Notes: generated by a model not told the origin, from the sequence alone. A stretch of DNA of 64,000 bases from Haemophilus haemolyticus (GCF_001679045.1 NZ_LYCK01000013.1:152354-216353), one strand, 5' to 3'. Positions 10,250-18,949 are shown, counted from the first letter of the stretch. Program-made: numbers and translations.

Positions 10250-10966
10250 ATGATACCATTACAACAGCCACCTAAACCTGATTATTTAACAGATGAAAAA
10301 GTACAAGAGCTTACAAATAAGTATCAATTAGACACTAAAAAGACAGTATGGAATAAAGCAGAAATAAAAGAACCTTTATTAAAATCCTCAAACAAAAAAT
10401 GTGCTTATTGTGAATGTATACTTCAAGAAACAGATTCCTATAGCCAAATAGAGCATTTTCATCCTAAATCACTTTACCCACTGGAAGTCGTTGTTTGGGA
10501 AAATTTATTGCCAGCCTGTGCGCGTTGTAACACGCATAAAGGTAATCATGATACTGTAAACATCCCTATAATTAATCCTTATAATGATCTTCCTAAAGAG
10601 CATCTTTCAACTCAAGGTTTGCGTCTTTATCCAAAAACTGAGATGGGAAAAATAACAATTAAGCGGCTAAACTTGAATGACAACGATAGACTTTGCATAC
10701 CAAGGTTTAAATTATGCAATGAGGTTCATGAAAAGTTAGGGTATATAAAGGATACTACTGATTTATTAGATCAAAGAAATCGATTACATTCTCTATTGAC
10801 TGCTTGTAGTAAAAGTGGAGAGTTTTCTGCATTTTGTTCTCATGCGCTACATTCAAATATAGATTATACCAATATAAAGAATTTGTTATCAGAAAACGAG
10901 TATTGGGATGATGAATTAGCAAAATTAGATGAGGAAACTAAATCGATTGCCTTAGAATCTAGATAG
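10250..10966 (+). CDS. ptuB: HNH endonuclease of a Septu anti-phage system (PtuB-like)
   Basis: A 238-residue protein with a zinc-stabilised HNH nuclease core: CAYC (51-54), IEHFHPKS with His69 and His71, Asn85 in WENLLPAC, and CARCNTHKGNH (90-100). The layout matches the HNH family found in Septu and as retron effectors (TIGR02646-like). It starts at TAAAATG directly behind the ATPase gene, so the two are co-translated. In Septu this subunit cuts nucleic acid. AT-rich codon use matches its partner and differs from metH. A hairpin-rich spacer follows. Confidence 0.82.
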   Translation: MIPLQQPPKPDYLTDEKVQELTNKYQLDTKKTVWNKAEIKEPLLKSSNKKCAYCECILQETDSYSQIEHFHPKSLYPLEVVVWENLLPACARCNTHKGNHDTVNIPIINPYNDLPKEHLSTQGLRLYPKTEMGKITIKRLNLNDNDRLCIPRFKLCNEVHEKLGYIKDTTDLLDQRNRLHSLLTACSKSGEFSAFCSHALHSNIDYTNIKNLLSENEYWDDELAKLDEETKSIALESR

Positions 10967-10984
10967 TAAATATCCTCCCTTGAT

Positions 10985-11008
10985 GGCGCAAGCGTCCTCG
11001 CTTGTGCC
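10985..11008. repeat. TCCT-loop hairpin, copy 1
   Basis: A 10-bp stem (one G-T pair) closed by a TCCT loop: GGCGCAAGCG / CGCTTGTGCC. It begins 18 bases after ptuB and may end its transcript, though no T run follows. A second copy with the same architecture lies 150 bp away. Confidence 0.6.
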
Positions 11009-11153
11009 TCTCATCTAAAAGTGCGGTCAGAAAATCCAAAGAATTTTGGACATTAGTTCTGCCAACGGCTTATGGGTAAAATTCGCAATGTTTTTATTAA
11101 ACAGCACCTGCGTGGACGCTGGCGCTATCTTTCTTTATTTGCACCTATCTGTT

Positions 11154-11177
11154 GGTGCACGCTTCCTAGCGTGTGCC
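11154..11177. repeat. TCCT-loop hairpin, copy 2
   Basis: Stem GGTGCACGCT / AGCGTGTGCC (two G-T pairs) with the same TCCT loop and the same 24-base total length as copy 1. A weaker third copy in opposite orientation (CGCGTT-AGGA-AACGCG) lies at 11234-11249. Confidence 0.6.
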
Positions 11178-11233
11178 TAATCTCACTAAAAACACTTCAA
11201 AAACTGACCGCACTTTATTTACTTTCTACGGCT

Positions 11234-11249
11234 CGCGTTAGGAAACGCG
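11234..11249. repeat. TCCT-loop hairpin, copy 3, shorter and inverted
   Basis: CGCGTT and AACGCG flank AGGA, the complement of TCCT. Only six pairs are perfect. The 10967-11306 spacer holds these hairpins and two uptake signals and no convincing gene. Confidence 0.45.
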
Positions 11250-11306
11250 TACTGTCATAAGCGTTAAACACAAAAAGTGCGGTAAAAATTTTCAACGTTT
11301 TTATAT

Positions 11307-12263
11307 TTACTGTAACAACCAATCCACGACATAAATTACCTCAATTCCATCAATCTCTGTTTGTTCGTAATATTTTCCCGTAATTAAGATCTTTTTATAG
11401 TTATCTTTAATATGCAAAAGATTATCTGTTTCGTGGGTATTTTCAGGGATCTCAAAGGCGACTTGTACATATAAAATCTCATCAGCTTTTTGGGCGATAA
11501 AATCAATTTCTTTGCTGTCAAGTTTACCGACATCTACGGTATAACCTCGTCTAAGCAATTCAATAAAAACGATATTTTCTAAGCGATTGGCATAATTCGC
11601 TCCTTTTTTACCGATAGCGTGTCGTCTTAAACCGTTATCCACAATAAAATATTTGGCATTGGTTTTTAAATAGCCTTTTCCGCGAATATCATATTGTTTT
11701 GCTTTATAAAAAAGAAAGGCATTTTCTAACAGTTCAAGATATTTGCTGATGGTGTGGTTTGAAGTGGGGACACGTTCGGACGTGAGCGTGTTGCTAATTT
11801 TGCTCGGATTCACCAACTGCTCGACGTTATCCGCCAGAAAGAGAATCACTCTTTTAAGAATATGCGTGTCTTTCACGCCGGCTCGATGCGCAATGTCATT
11901 CAGCACGATGGAATCAAAAATACCCGATAAAATTGTTTCTTTTAAAGTTTCATCAGCAATAGCAACACTAGGGAAACCACCGTATTTTTCATATTCCGAA
12001 TAGAGTTTATCCACCAACCTTGACTGACTATCCACATTTTTGGAACGTAAAAATTCTTTAAAAGAAAGCGGGTAAATTTTGATTTCTACATACCGACCGC
12101 TTAACAGCGTCGCAAGCTCACCGGAAAGCAAGTTGGCATTGGAACCTGTAATCACGATATCGGTGTTAAAACTCACGCGAAGCGCATTGACGATTTTTTG
12201 CCAACCTTCTACAAACTGAATTTCATCAATCAGAAAGTAGGTTTTAGCTGGAGAAGACGGCAT
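11307..12263 (-). pseudogene. 5'-truncated ATP-binding protein, AAA_14/DUF4143 family
   Basis: The 318-residue open frame starts at the Walker B region (TYFLIDEIQFVEGWQ) and continues through the sensor segment (VITGSNANLLSGE), the family motif IYPLSFKEFL and a DUF4143 C-terminal nuclease-like domain (ENIVFIELLRRGYTV, EIDFIAQK). The Walker A loop and roughly 80 N-terminal residues expected for the family are missing. Upstream codons stay in frame for about 16 residues (IDTQDFQQLIQEK) before a TGA, so the frame continues beyond the first ATG but the rest has been lost. I judge it a remnant. Intact relatives are ATPases of unclear role, some with toxin-antitoxin-like behaviour. Confidence 0.75.
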
Positions 12264-12453
12264 TTTTTCTTGAATAAGCTGTTGGAAGTCTTGAGTGTCA
12301 ATTGGAAGTCAATTTCTATATTTGTTTTTTTAGCCTGTATTTGGAATTACATTTCCAGTTTTTGTTTCTTTTTTTAGTCTCATTCCAATCCCTTGCACAA
12401 TCCCCAATTTCCGCTATCATACGCGCTTTCTTATTTTTCGGAATTTTGTATTT

Positions 12454-12921
12454 ATGAATAAATTAAAGATGGCGTTGTTTGTGGGTGTTCTTGTGAGTTT
12501 ATTTGCTTGTACTACAACACATCAGCCGAAGAAGGCGGTTAAATCTCGATTTTTAAAGAATAATATTAGCCAAGCAGAGTTAAATAATTCTGTTAATTAT
12601 AAGCCATATCATTATCGTTGTAATAATAAAGAAACTGGGGGAATTTCTCATTTGACGACTTATTTCCCTCTGTCGCGTGAAAGCCGTATGAAAGACAACT
12701 TTGGGTTTTATTTCCAGCTAGATCATGGCAAGGCGGTGCCTTTTGATCATTCATACACACTGACACTGAATGCGCGCGGTACAAAATTTGAAGTGGTTTA
12801 TCGTTCGTATGATCCGATTCAAGGAAGTTATGTGGATTTAATCGCGCGATCTCAAAATTCAATTTACTACAAGAATCAACAAGGCAAGCAAGTTCCTTGG
12901 TTGATTTGTAAGGGCGGTTGA
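12454..12921 (+). CDS. Small lipoprotein of unknown function
   Basis: A 155-residue protein with a lipoprotein signal (VSLFAC, lipidated Cys19) followed by a polar linker. The mature part has two cysteines (YRCNN and WLICKGG) that could form a disulfide, and beta-rich sequence between them, loosely like MliC-type lysozyme-inhibitor lipoproteins. That likeness is weak. It is a single gene facing the ABC ATPase gene, with a shared hairpin between them. Confidence 0.7.
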   Translation: MNKLKMALFVGVLVSLFACTTTHQPKKAVKSRFLKNNISQAELNNSVNYKPYHYRCNNKETGGISHLTTYFPLSRESRMKDNFGFYFQLDHGKAVPFDHSYTLTLNARGTKFEVVYRSYDPIQGSYVDLIARSQNSIYYKNQQGKQVPWLICKGG

Positions 12922-12957
12922 TTTTTATCGAAAATAATTTTTTACTTTCAGTAAAAT

Positions 12958-12986
12958 GAGAAATTGGAATTAGGTTTCCAATTTCT
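12958..12986. terminator. Bidirectional hairpin between the lipoprotein and ABC ATPase genes
   Basis: GAGAAATTGGAA and TTCCAATTTCTC form a 12-bp stem whose loop holds the ATPase stop codon. It separates two convergent genes. Confidence 0.6.
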
Positions 12987-13707
12987 CTATTCCATAAATC
13001 TCTCTTCTTTCTACATCAAATTTCACGCTTATATCAAAGGCTTGTGCAAGATTCGCTGAATTTAGCACCGCTTGTGTTTTGCCAGTCGCAATGATTTTGC
13101 CTTTATCAAGCAAAATCACTTCATCACAGTATTTGTATGCAAGGGATAAATGATGGATCGCTACAACACAAGTATGCTGTGGCGTGAGTGATTTTAATTG
13201 TTCCATCATATCTATTTGATAATAGGGATCGAGTGGTGCGATAGGCTCATCGGCAAGCAATAGTGGCGCATTTTTGATGCAACAACGAGCGAGTTGCACT
13301 CGTGCTTTTTCTCCGCCTGATAGTTTCTGAACGGATTTATTAAGCAAATGTTCTATCGAAAATTTTTGTGAAATCTCCGTAATTTTTGACCGCTCTTTTA
13401 CTGAGGATAATGGTGAATTTAAGCCAAGGGCAATGACATCATAAACCGATAAATCCCAATGGATATTGGTATCTTGCGCAAGATAAGCGAGTTGCTGGCT
13501 TTTTGCAGCTGTACTCATTTTGCTTAACGGGCTGTTTCCAAAATAAATTTCACCTTTTGCAATAGGTAAAATTCCTGCAATCGTTTTGAGCAAAGTTGAT
13601 TTGCCCGCACCGTTTGCGCCCATAATGCCGATCAGTTTTCCTTTAGGAAGCGTACAGCTGATGTTATTTAAGCCATAAGGCTGAGAAAGGTTTTCGATTC
13701 TAATCAT
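12970..13707 (-). CDS. ABC transporter ATPase, FecE/BtuD type
   Basis: Cytoplasmic ATPase (245 residues) that powers import of a TonB-delivered ligand. Walker A is GANGAGKS (30-37), the Q-loop Gln is near 78, the signature is LSGGE (129-133) and Walker B is LLLADEP (149-155), followed by an H-loop (AIHHLS). The start is the ATG that shares one base with the permease stop (TAATG), giving tight coupling. An earlier in-frame ATG lies deep inside the permease gene and is not used. It is the last gene of the receptor-binding protein-permease-ATPase set. Confidence 0.9.
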   Translation of the reverse strand: MIRIENLSQPYGLNNISCTLPKGKLIGIMGANGAGKSTLLKTIAGILPIAKGEIYFGNSPLSKMSTAAKSQQLAYLAQDTNIHWDLSVYDVIALGLNSPLSSVKERSKITEISQKFSIEHLLNKSVQKLSGGEKARVQLARCCIKNAPLLLADEPIAPLDPYYQIDMMEQLKSLTPQHTCVVAIHHLSLAYKYCDEVILLDKGKIIATGKTQAVLNSANLAQAFDISVKFDVERREIYGIEKLET

Positions 13708-14708
13708 TATCTTGCCAACTTGCGTTGCTCCGTAATTAAAATCCAAATTAAGCAAGGTGCACCAATGATTGCGATGAGTGTGCCAATATAAATATGTGAG
13801 AAGATTGGAATATATTGCACGCAAAGATCCGCAATAAGTAGCAATAATGCGCCAAGTAATGCACTGATGATGTAAAGCTGTGAAGGGCGTTTTTTTAGCA
13901 GAAGGCGAGCAAAGTGCGGTGCGATTAAGCCAACAAAACCGATAGTGCCTGTTTGCGGAATAGTTGCACCAACTAATAATGCTACGCCAAAGGTCGTGAT
14001 GAAAAAGCTACGCTTAGGATTCACTCCCATGGTGCTCGCGGTTTCTTCACCAAAGGTGAGCAAGTCAATATAGCGGCGTTCACGATATAAACAGAGCAAT
14101 CCCAATAATATGATTGGAAATGAAATGAGTAGTGTGTCAAGTTTTGCCCATACAAGAGAACCTTGTAGCCAACGGTAGAGTTCAGCTAATGCCCATGGGC
14201 TTTCTGCGTTCGAAAGTAGCAATGCAACGGAAGCAGAGAGCAACATATTGACGGCTAAACCACTTAAAATCATCGCCGTTGTGCCATGATTTTTGGCGAT
14301 TAAATAAACCAATAAAAAACTAGATAATGCACCAGTTATACCGCCAATAAGCAACAGACTTAAGGGTACGGAAGAATAGTAAAGCAAAAAGACACTGGTG
14401 GTGGTTGCACCGGCACTACTTCCCAATAATCCAGGGCTTGCTAGTGGATTTTGAAATATCCCCTGCATTGCATTGCCCGCTAAAGCAAGGCTTGCGCCAG
14501 TTAAAATGGCTAATCCAAGGCGTGGTAGGCGAATATCAAGCAATACAAGAGAGCGCATATCCGTGAGCACACCATCGGCATTTTTGAGATGAGCAAAATC
14601 GCCGAGCTGATGATAAATCGCAAACCCGCTAATAAACAGCAATGCTAAGAAAAGTGCGGTATTTAATTTTAGTGTTTTGGTCAATGAACAATTTCCTATG
14701 TAATCCAA
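13707..14708 (-). CDS. ABC transporter permease, FecCD/BtuC family
   Basis: Inner-membrane permease of about 333 residues with the many hydrophobic helices of FecCD proteins and the family landmarks DIRLPRLGLAILTGASLALAG, NPLASPGLLGSSAGA and GTIGFVGLIAPHFARLL. It forms the pore for cobalamin, heme or iron chelates. No ATG fits: the frame opens with TTG three bases after the binding-protein stop, but a second TTG at 14684 has a better upstream AGGA and gives a more family-like start (TKTLKLNTALF). The 5' end is therefore uncertain by 24 bases. Confidence 0.9.
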   Translation of the reverse strand: MDYIGNCSLTKTLKLNTALFLALLFISGFAIYHQLGDFAHLKNADGVLTDMRSLVLLDIRLPRLGLAILTGASLALAGNAMQGIFQNPLASPGLLGSSAGATTTSVFLLYYSSVPLSLLLIGGITGALSSFLLVYLIAKNHGTTAMILSGLAVNMLLSASVALLLSNAESPWALAELYRWLQGSLVWAKLDTLLISFPIILLGLLCLYRERRYIDLLTFGEETASTMGVNPKRSFFITTFGVALLVGATIPQTGTIGFVGLIAPHFARLLLKKRPSQLYIISALLGALLLLIADLCVQYIPIFSHIYIGTLIAIIGAPCLIWILITEQRKLAR

Positions 14709-14711
14709 ATA

Positions 14712-15497
14712 TCATTTTAACTGTTGATAAATCTTCTCCGCCCCTTGCCACACGCCGTGATCAAAGCAATAAGTATATTTCATTGGAATACGAAAGTGCG
14801 GTCGATTTTTAAAAAGATTTTGCAAAAGCGGATGTTTAAGCAATTCCGCTTGTTCGTTATAACTTTGCTGGTCGCTGATTTCAATCAATACGTTTGGCTC
14901 TGCTCGTAACACTTTTTCAAGAGAAAAATTTTGTGCCGTAAGCGGTGTTTTTAGCGGGGTTAAGCCTAATAAATTAAGTAAAGTGGGATACTGTGGCGTA
15001 TAAGTTTCTACAATGCCTGTATCTGAAAGTATTAATGTGTCAGTGAGTGATAGATTGAGGCGAGAATCTTGTAATTTAAGTTTTTCAACCAAAGATTCTG
15101 CCTGCATTTCGTTACCTGTGAGTTTACCCAAGTGCAATATTAGCCCAAATAATTCTTCTGCCGTTTGTGGCGTGTCATTAATTGGCTCAATTTTTGCCCC
15201 AAGTTTTTTCAAATCTGCCACAAGTTGTGGATAAAAGGTTTCATTGATAAGAAACGTTTTATCGAGATAGGGCAATAATGCGGTGAGTTGTGGCTCAAGT
15301 GTTGGCTTATCCATATTGAGTTTATCCAACATCATCAAGGGATTTTTAGAATAAGGAGATTGTGCGGCAATTTGCTTTGGACGCGCAATTTCCGATAAAA
15401 GACGATCACTACAAAGCGTAAGCGAGACAAATTGCTCCGACGCATGCGAAGTCAAGGGCAAGAAAAGTGCGGTTAAAATTAAACGAGTTTTTTGCAT
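14712..15497 (-). CDS. Periplasmic binding protein, BtuF/FecB-like
   Basis: A 261-residue protein with a signal peptide (ending SHASE) and the two-lobed helical-backbone fold of metal-chelate binding proteins. It begins FVSLTLCSDRLLSEIARPKQIAAQS, like the BtuF/FepB family, and has the usual conserved LEKVLRAEPNVLIEI segment near the hinge. It captures a ligand passed by the outer-membrane receptor and delivers it to the FecCD permease encoded directly downstream. The ligand cannot be read from sequence; a corrinoid is favoured by the BtuB-like receptor. Confidence 0.85.
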   Translation of the reverse strand: MQKTRLILTALFLPLTSHASEQFVSLTLCSDRLLSEIARPKQIAAQSPYSKNPLMMLDKLNMDKPTLEPQLTALLPYLDKTFLINETFYPQLVADLKKLGAKIEPINDTPQTAEELFGLILHLGKLTGNEMQAESLVEKLKLQDSRLNLSLTDTLILSDTGIVETYTPQYPTLLNLLGLTPLKTPLTAQNFSLEKVLRAEPNVLIEISDQQSYNEQAELLKHPLLQNLFKNRPHFRIPMKYTYCFDHGVWQGAEKIYQQLK

Positions 15498-15530
15498 ATA
15501 GATAATAATACGCTACGCCATCAAGAATGT

Positions 15531-15554
15531 AAAAAGGCGTGCTTAGCACGCCCT
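15531..15554 (-). terminator. Hairpin terminator after the TonB receptor gene
   Basis: GGGCGTGC / GCACGCC stem followed on the minus strand by a run of T. It sits between the receptor and binding-protein genes, so the transporter genes would be expressed by read-through or from their own weak promoter. Confidence 0.65.
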
Positions 15555-15570
15555 TATATGTGGATAATAA

Positions 15571-17520
15571 TTAGAACGATCCTTTCAACCCAACGTAAAC
15601 GTTGCGACCGTCTTGGCCGTAGCCAAGTACGTTTTCGTATTTTTTGTTGAATACGTTGTTTAAGTTCGCATAAATCGTCAAGTTATCTACCACTTTGTAG
15701 TTCAAGCCTAAGTTTGCCAAGGTGTAAGATGGCAATTTCACTTTATGTGCACTGTTAGTTTTTGAATAGTAGATATCCATGCGTTTGCCTGTGTAAGATA
15801 CATTTACATCTGTACCTAATTTTTCAGTGATTTGGTATGCTAAGCCAGCGTTGGCTGTGTGCATTGGGCGACGTAAGTAGTTTGCTCCATATTGCTTATC
15901 ACTGTGAATATTGGTGTAAGTGTAGTTTGCATAAGCTGTTAATGTATCGGTGAATTTGCCGTTATAAACGATTTCAACGCCTTTAATACGTGTTTTATCA
16001 TCGCGATTGTAAGCTTGATTAACTACGCCATATTTAGTATCAATATAGTCTTTTACGTTACGAGCAAAGTAAGTGACATCTAAGCTATGAGCTTTATTCG
16101 TCGTTTCCATCAATAAACCGATTTCACCACCGATGCTTTTCGCTGGTTTAAGAGCCGGATTGCCGATGTTTTTGCTATTCCAACCAAAATAATCGGTAAG
16201 ACTTGGATTTTGAATTGCCGAACCAATTCCCGCGTGCGTTTTGAAGTTCGAAGATAAACGATACGCACCTGCTACACGTCCTGTCCATGCATTTTTGTAT
16301 TGCGAATTGTCTGTGAAACGACCACTCAACGATAAGCTATGATCAGATTCAGTGAATAAACGATATTCTGCCGCAACACTTTTCTCCGTTAAGCGTTTTT
16401 CTACACCATTATAATTTTTTGAAGTAAAGCTAGTACGCTGGTAATCTGTTAATAAACTTACCGCTTGAGTCACGCTACCTTCACGGTCAAAATTTACATC
16501 AAGTTGATAATTGGCATTCAGTTTTTTCCAATCTTTATTGGTTGCATTTAAACCAAAAGTATCACTATCTCCCTTCAAGTGGCTCACGCTAGCTTTATGT
16601 TTAAATAGTTCCTCATCACTCCCTAGGTATCCTCCTAATTTAAACAAGGTTTCACGAGTACGAATATAAGTAGGCGTTAAATTTTCAAATGCAGTGTAGC
16701 CTTGGGTATCCTGTCCTGAAATAATGCCATCGTTATGAAACGTTTGTGAGGAATGAGATGCTAAGAAATCAATCCCTTTTTGGTTATCATCATAACCAAA
16801 ACGAATTGAGGCACTATCGCGATGGAATTTATCTTTTTCAACAGCACCACCAGTACGAATTTCATCACCTTGAGTTGAGGTATAACGGAAAGTGTTTTTG
16901 CTTGCAACAGAAATGCCGTTTGTGCGGTGACTATCGCCATGAAGAGCATAGTAGAAATTGTTTTGTTGCCCTGAAGCGGTGATTGAGCCATCACGGGTGC
17001 GATGCGAACCAGTACCGAAATCAAAATCTACATTGAAAGGTTTATCTTTATATAGTCCACTTTTAGTTGTGATATAAACCACACCACCCATTGCATCAGC
17101 ACCCCAAAGTGCTGATTGTTCGCCGCGTAAAACTTCAATGCGTTCGATGTTACTTAGGGATAAACCTCCAAAGCTAAAATTGGTGTCTGCAGGATTCATT
17201 TTCACACCATCAATAATAATTGCTGTTTGGTTTGAATTTGCACCACGTAAGAATAAACTAGTTACAGCACCACGCCCCCCATTAGCTCCCATCGCCACAC
17301 CTGGCACAGTCTTCAACACATCACTCACATAAGTCGCATTACGTTCTGCAAAATCTTTTTCTGTTAATACGGTGACTGATGATGCAGTTTGATCTTGGTT
17401 TACAGGCGTTGCGTAAGCTGAATACACATTGATCGGTTCAAGCTCGGTTTTGGTTTCAGCTTGTACAAAAGCTGACGCACTCAATAAAAGTGCGGTAGTA
17501 ATTAAGTTAGTTTTCATCAT
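15571..17520 (-). CDS. BtuB-like TonB-dependent outer-membrane receptor
   Basis: A 649-residue receptor. After a signal peptide (ASAFVQA) comes a TonB box (PINVYS), a plug domain (ASSVTVLTEKDFAERN, SLFLRGANSNQTAIIIDGVKMN, IERIEVLRGEQSALWGADAMGGVVYITT) and a beta-barrel ending in aromatic GSF. The plug closely follows BtuB. I take the start at 17520 (MMKTNLIT), with AGAGGA upstream; the open frame extends 42 codons further without such a site. Downstream genes supply the matching binding protein, permease and ATPase. Cobalamin or cobinamide is the likeliest ligand given nearby B12-dependent metH, but a siderophore or heme is not excluded. Confidence 0.87.
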   Translation of the reverse strand: MMKTNLITTALLLSASAFVQAETKTELEPINVYSAYATPVNQDQTASSVTVLTEKDFAERNATYVSDVLKTVPGVAMGANGGRGAVTSLFLRGANSNQTAIIIDGVKMNPADTNFSFGGLSLSNIERIEVLRGEQSALWGADAMGGVVYITTKSGLYKDKPFNVDFDFGTGSHRTRDGSITASGQQNNFYYALHGDSHRTNGISVASKNTFRYTSTQGDEIRTGGAVEKDKFHRDSASIRFGYDDNQKGIDFLASHSSQTFHNDGIISGQDTQGYTAFENLTPTYIRTRETLFKLGGYLGSDEELFKHKASVSHLKGDSDTFGLNATNKDWKKLNANYQLDVNFDREGSVTQAVSLLTDYQRTSFTSKNYNGVEKRLTEKSVAAEYRLFTESDHSLSLSGRFTDNSQYKNAWTGRVAGAYRLSSNFKTHAGIGSAIQNPSLTDYFGWNSKNIGNPALKPAKSIGGEIGLLMETTNKAHSLDVTYFARNVKDYIDTKYGVVNQAYNRDDKTRIKGVEIVYNGKFTDTLTAYANYTYTNIHSDKQYGANYLRRPMHTANAGLAYQITEKLGTDVNVSYTGKRMDIYYSKTNSAHKVKLPSYTLANLGLNYKVVDNLTIYANLNNVFNKKYENVLGYGQDGRNVYVGLKGSF

Positions 17521-17568
17521 GTTGGTTCCTCTTTTAAAAAAAAGTGCGCTATTTTGGCATAATAGAAA

Positions 17569-17598
17569 TTCATTTCCTAGTTGAGAATTTTCATTTCC
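17569..17598 (-). promoter_or_regulatory. Candidate Fur site upstream of the TonB receptor
   Basis: On the minus strand GGAAATGAA occurs twice, 21 bp apart, and the 19-mer at 17580-17598 matches 12 of 19 positions of the Fur box by eye. Weak, but it lies in the right place for an iron-controlled receptor. Confidence 0.3.
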
Positions 17599-17678
17599 TT
17601 TACAAATTCTGTTCATTTTGTAAAAAAATTCGTTTTTTAACCGCACTTTTTCGCCTTTATCCGCCTTACGCTTTCAAG

Positions 17679-17684
17679 TATAAT
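17679..17684 (+). promoter_or_regulatory. Probable -10 element of the glyQ promoter
   Basis: A perfect TATAAT lies 34 bp before the glyQ ATG. The matching -35 (TTTATC at 17 bp) is poor. Confidence 0.5.
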
Positions 17685-17717
17685 GCGAGCATTTTTAATC
17701 ACATTAGATCAACGATT

Positions 17718-18626
17718 ATGAGCACAAAATTTAACGTAAAAACATTCCAAGGTATGATTTTAGCCCTGCAAGAATATTGGGCAAACCAAGGCTGCACCAT
17801 TGTGCAACCTTTTGATATGGAAGTGGGCGCAGGTACTTCTCACCCAATGACCGCATTGCGCGCATTAGGCCCAGAGCCAATGGCATTTGCTTATGTGCAA
17901 CCTTCACGTCGCCCGACCGATGGTCGTTATGGCGAAAACCCAAACCGTTTACAGCATTACTACCAATTCCAAGTGGTGATTAAACCGTCTCCAGATAATA
18001 TTCAAGAACTTTATTTAGGCTCGCTTGAAATGCTCGGTTTCGACCCGACCAAAAACGATATTCGTTTCGTAGAAGATAACTGGGAAAACCCAACCTTGGG
18101 TGCATGGGGCTTGGGCTGGGAAGTATGGCTAAACGGTATGGAAGTGACCCAATTTACCTATTTCCAACAAGTGGGCGGCTTAGAATGTAAACCTGTAACG
18201 GGCGAAGTGACTTACGGTTTAGAGCGTTTAGCCATGTACATTCAAGGCGTAGATTCTGTGTATGACTTAGTTTGGTCTGACGGTCCGCTTGGTAAAACTA
18301 CTTATGGCGATGTTTTCCATCAAAATGAAGTTGAGCAATCAACCTATAACTTTGAACACGCAAACACCGATTTCTTATTCTACTGCTTCGATCAATATGA
18401 AAAAGAAGCACAAGAGTTATTGGCCTTAGAAAAACCATTACCATTGCCAGCTTATGAACGTATTTTGAAAGCAGCACACAGCTTCAACTTGTTAGATGCA
18501 CGTAAAGCAATTTCAGTGACCGAACGCCAACGCTATATTTTACGTATTCGTGCCTTAACCAAAGGCGTAGCTGAAGCTTATTATGCAAGCCGTGAAGCCT
18601 TAGGTTTCCCTGGTTGTAAAAAATAA
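17718..18626 (+). CDS. glyQ: Glycyl-tRNA synthetase alpha subunit
   Basis: Catalytic subunit of the alpha2-beta2 glycyl-tRNA synthetase, which charges tRNA-Gly with glycine in the cytosol. The 302-residue protein shows the class II sequence throughout, for example [43 protein letters not shown] and [19 protein letters not shown] set the start at [10 protein letters not shown]; the longer frame would begin inside the upstream promoter region. The beta subunit gene glyS is 3.3 kb downstream, with five other genes between them. Confidence 0.97.
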   Translation: MSTKFNVKTFQGMILALQEYWANQGCTIVQPFDMEVGAGTSHPMTALRALGPEPMAFAYVQPSRRPTDGRYGENPNRLQHYYQFQVVIKPSPDNIQELYLGSLEMLGFDPTKNDIRFVEDNWENPTLGAWGLGWEVWLNGMEVTQFTYFQQVGGLECKPVTGEVTYGLERLAMYIQGVDSVYDLVWSDGPLGKTTYGDVFHQNEVEQSTYNFEHANTDFLFYCFDQYEKEAQELLALEKPLPLPAYERILKAAHSFNLLDARKAISVTERQRYILRIRALTKGVAEAYYASREALGFPGCKK

Positions 18627-18642
18627 CGCTTAAAGATAATTC

Positions 18643-18674
18643 ACAAAAGTGCGGTGAAATTTGACCGTACTTTA
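18643..18674 (+). terminator. Imperfect uptake-signal hairpin after glyQ
   Basis: AAAGTGCGGT pairs with ACCGTACTTT, one mismatch. It ends just before the next ribosome binding site, so termination is probably partial. Confidence 0.5.
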
Positions 18675-18684
18675 GGAGAGCAAA

Positions 18685-18945
18685 ATGAGCAAACCCATTC
18701 TTTATTATGCGGCAGATTGCCCTGATACTGCGCCATTTGTGGCTGAGTTAAAACGCTTGGGCGTGGATTATGAGTCAGTGGAAGTACTATCTTCCATCCC
18801 GAATTTGAAACAATGGTTACGCTTGCGTGATCGTCACGCCGCATTTGATGATGCAAAAGCACAAGGCTATGCGGGCTTTCCGGCGTTATTGTTAGATGAC
18901 GACCGTGTTATTTTGGATGAATCCAAATTAAAAGAGATTTTTTAA
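18685..18945 (+). CDS. Small glutaredoxin-like protein
   Basis: An 86-residue thioredoxin-fold protein of the glutaredoxin-related group (MSKPILYYAADCPDTAPF). The CxxC site is reduced to a single cysteine, CPDT, and the FPALLLDDDRVILDE segment matches the cis-Pro region. A monothiol or non-redox role is likely. GGAG precedes the start. It lies between glyQ and glyS and is followed five bases later by a membrane protein gene. Confidence 0.8.
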   Translation: MSKPILYYAADCPDTAPFVAELKRLGVDYESVEVLSSIPNLKQWLRLRDRHAAFDDAKAQGYAGFPALLLDDDRVILDESKLKEIF

Positions 18946-18949
18946 AGTA

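Noticed and set aside
9076..10966. Retron reading of the ATPase-HNH pair
   Set aside because: The HNH type occurs with retrons, but no reverse transcriptase gene or msr-msd-like RNA lies beside it.
11072..11260. 62-codon open frame in the spacer after ptuB
   Set aside because: It runs through the TCCT hairpin and has no ribosome site or domain; most likely chance.
13707..13824. Longer start for the ABC ATPase
   Set aside because: The extension lies within the permease coding frame and has no family likeness; the TAATG-coupled start is better.
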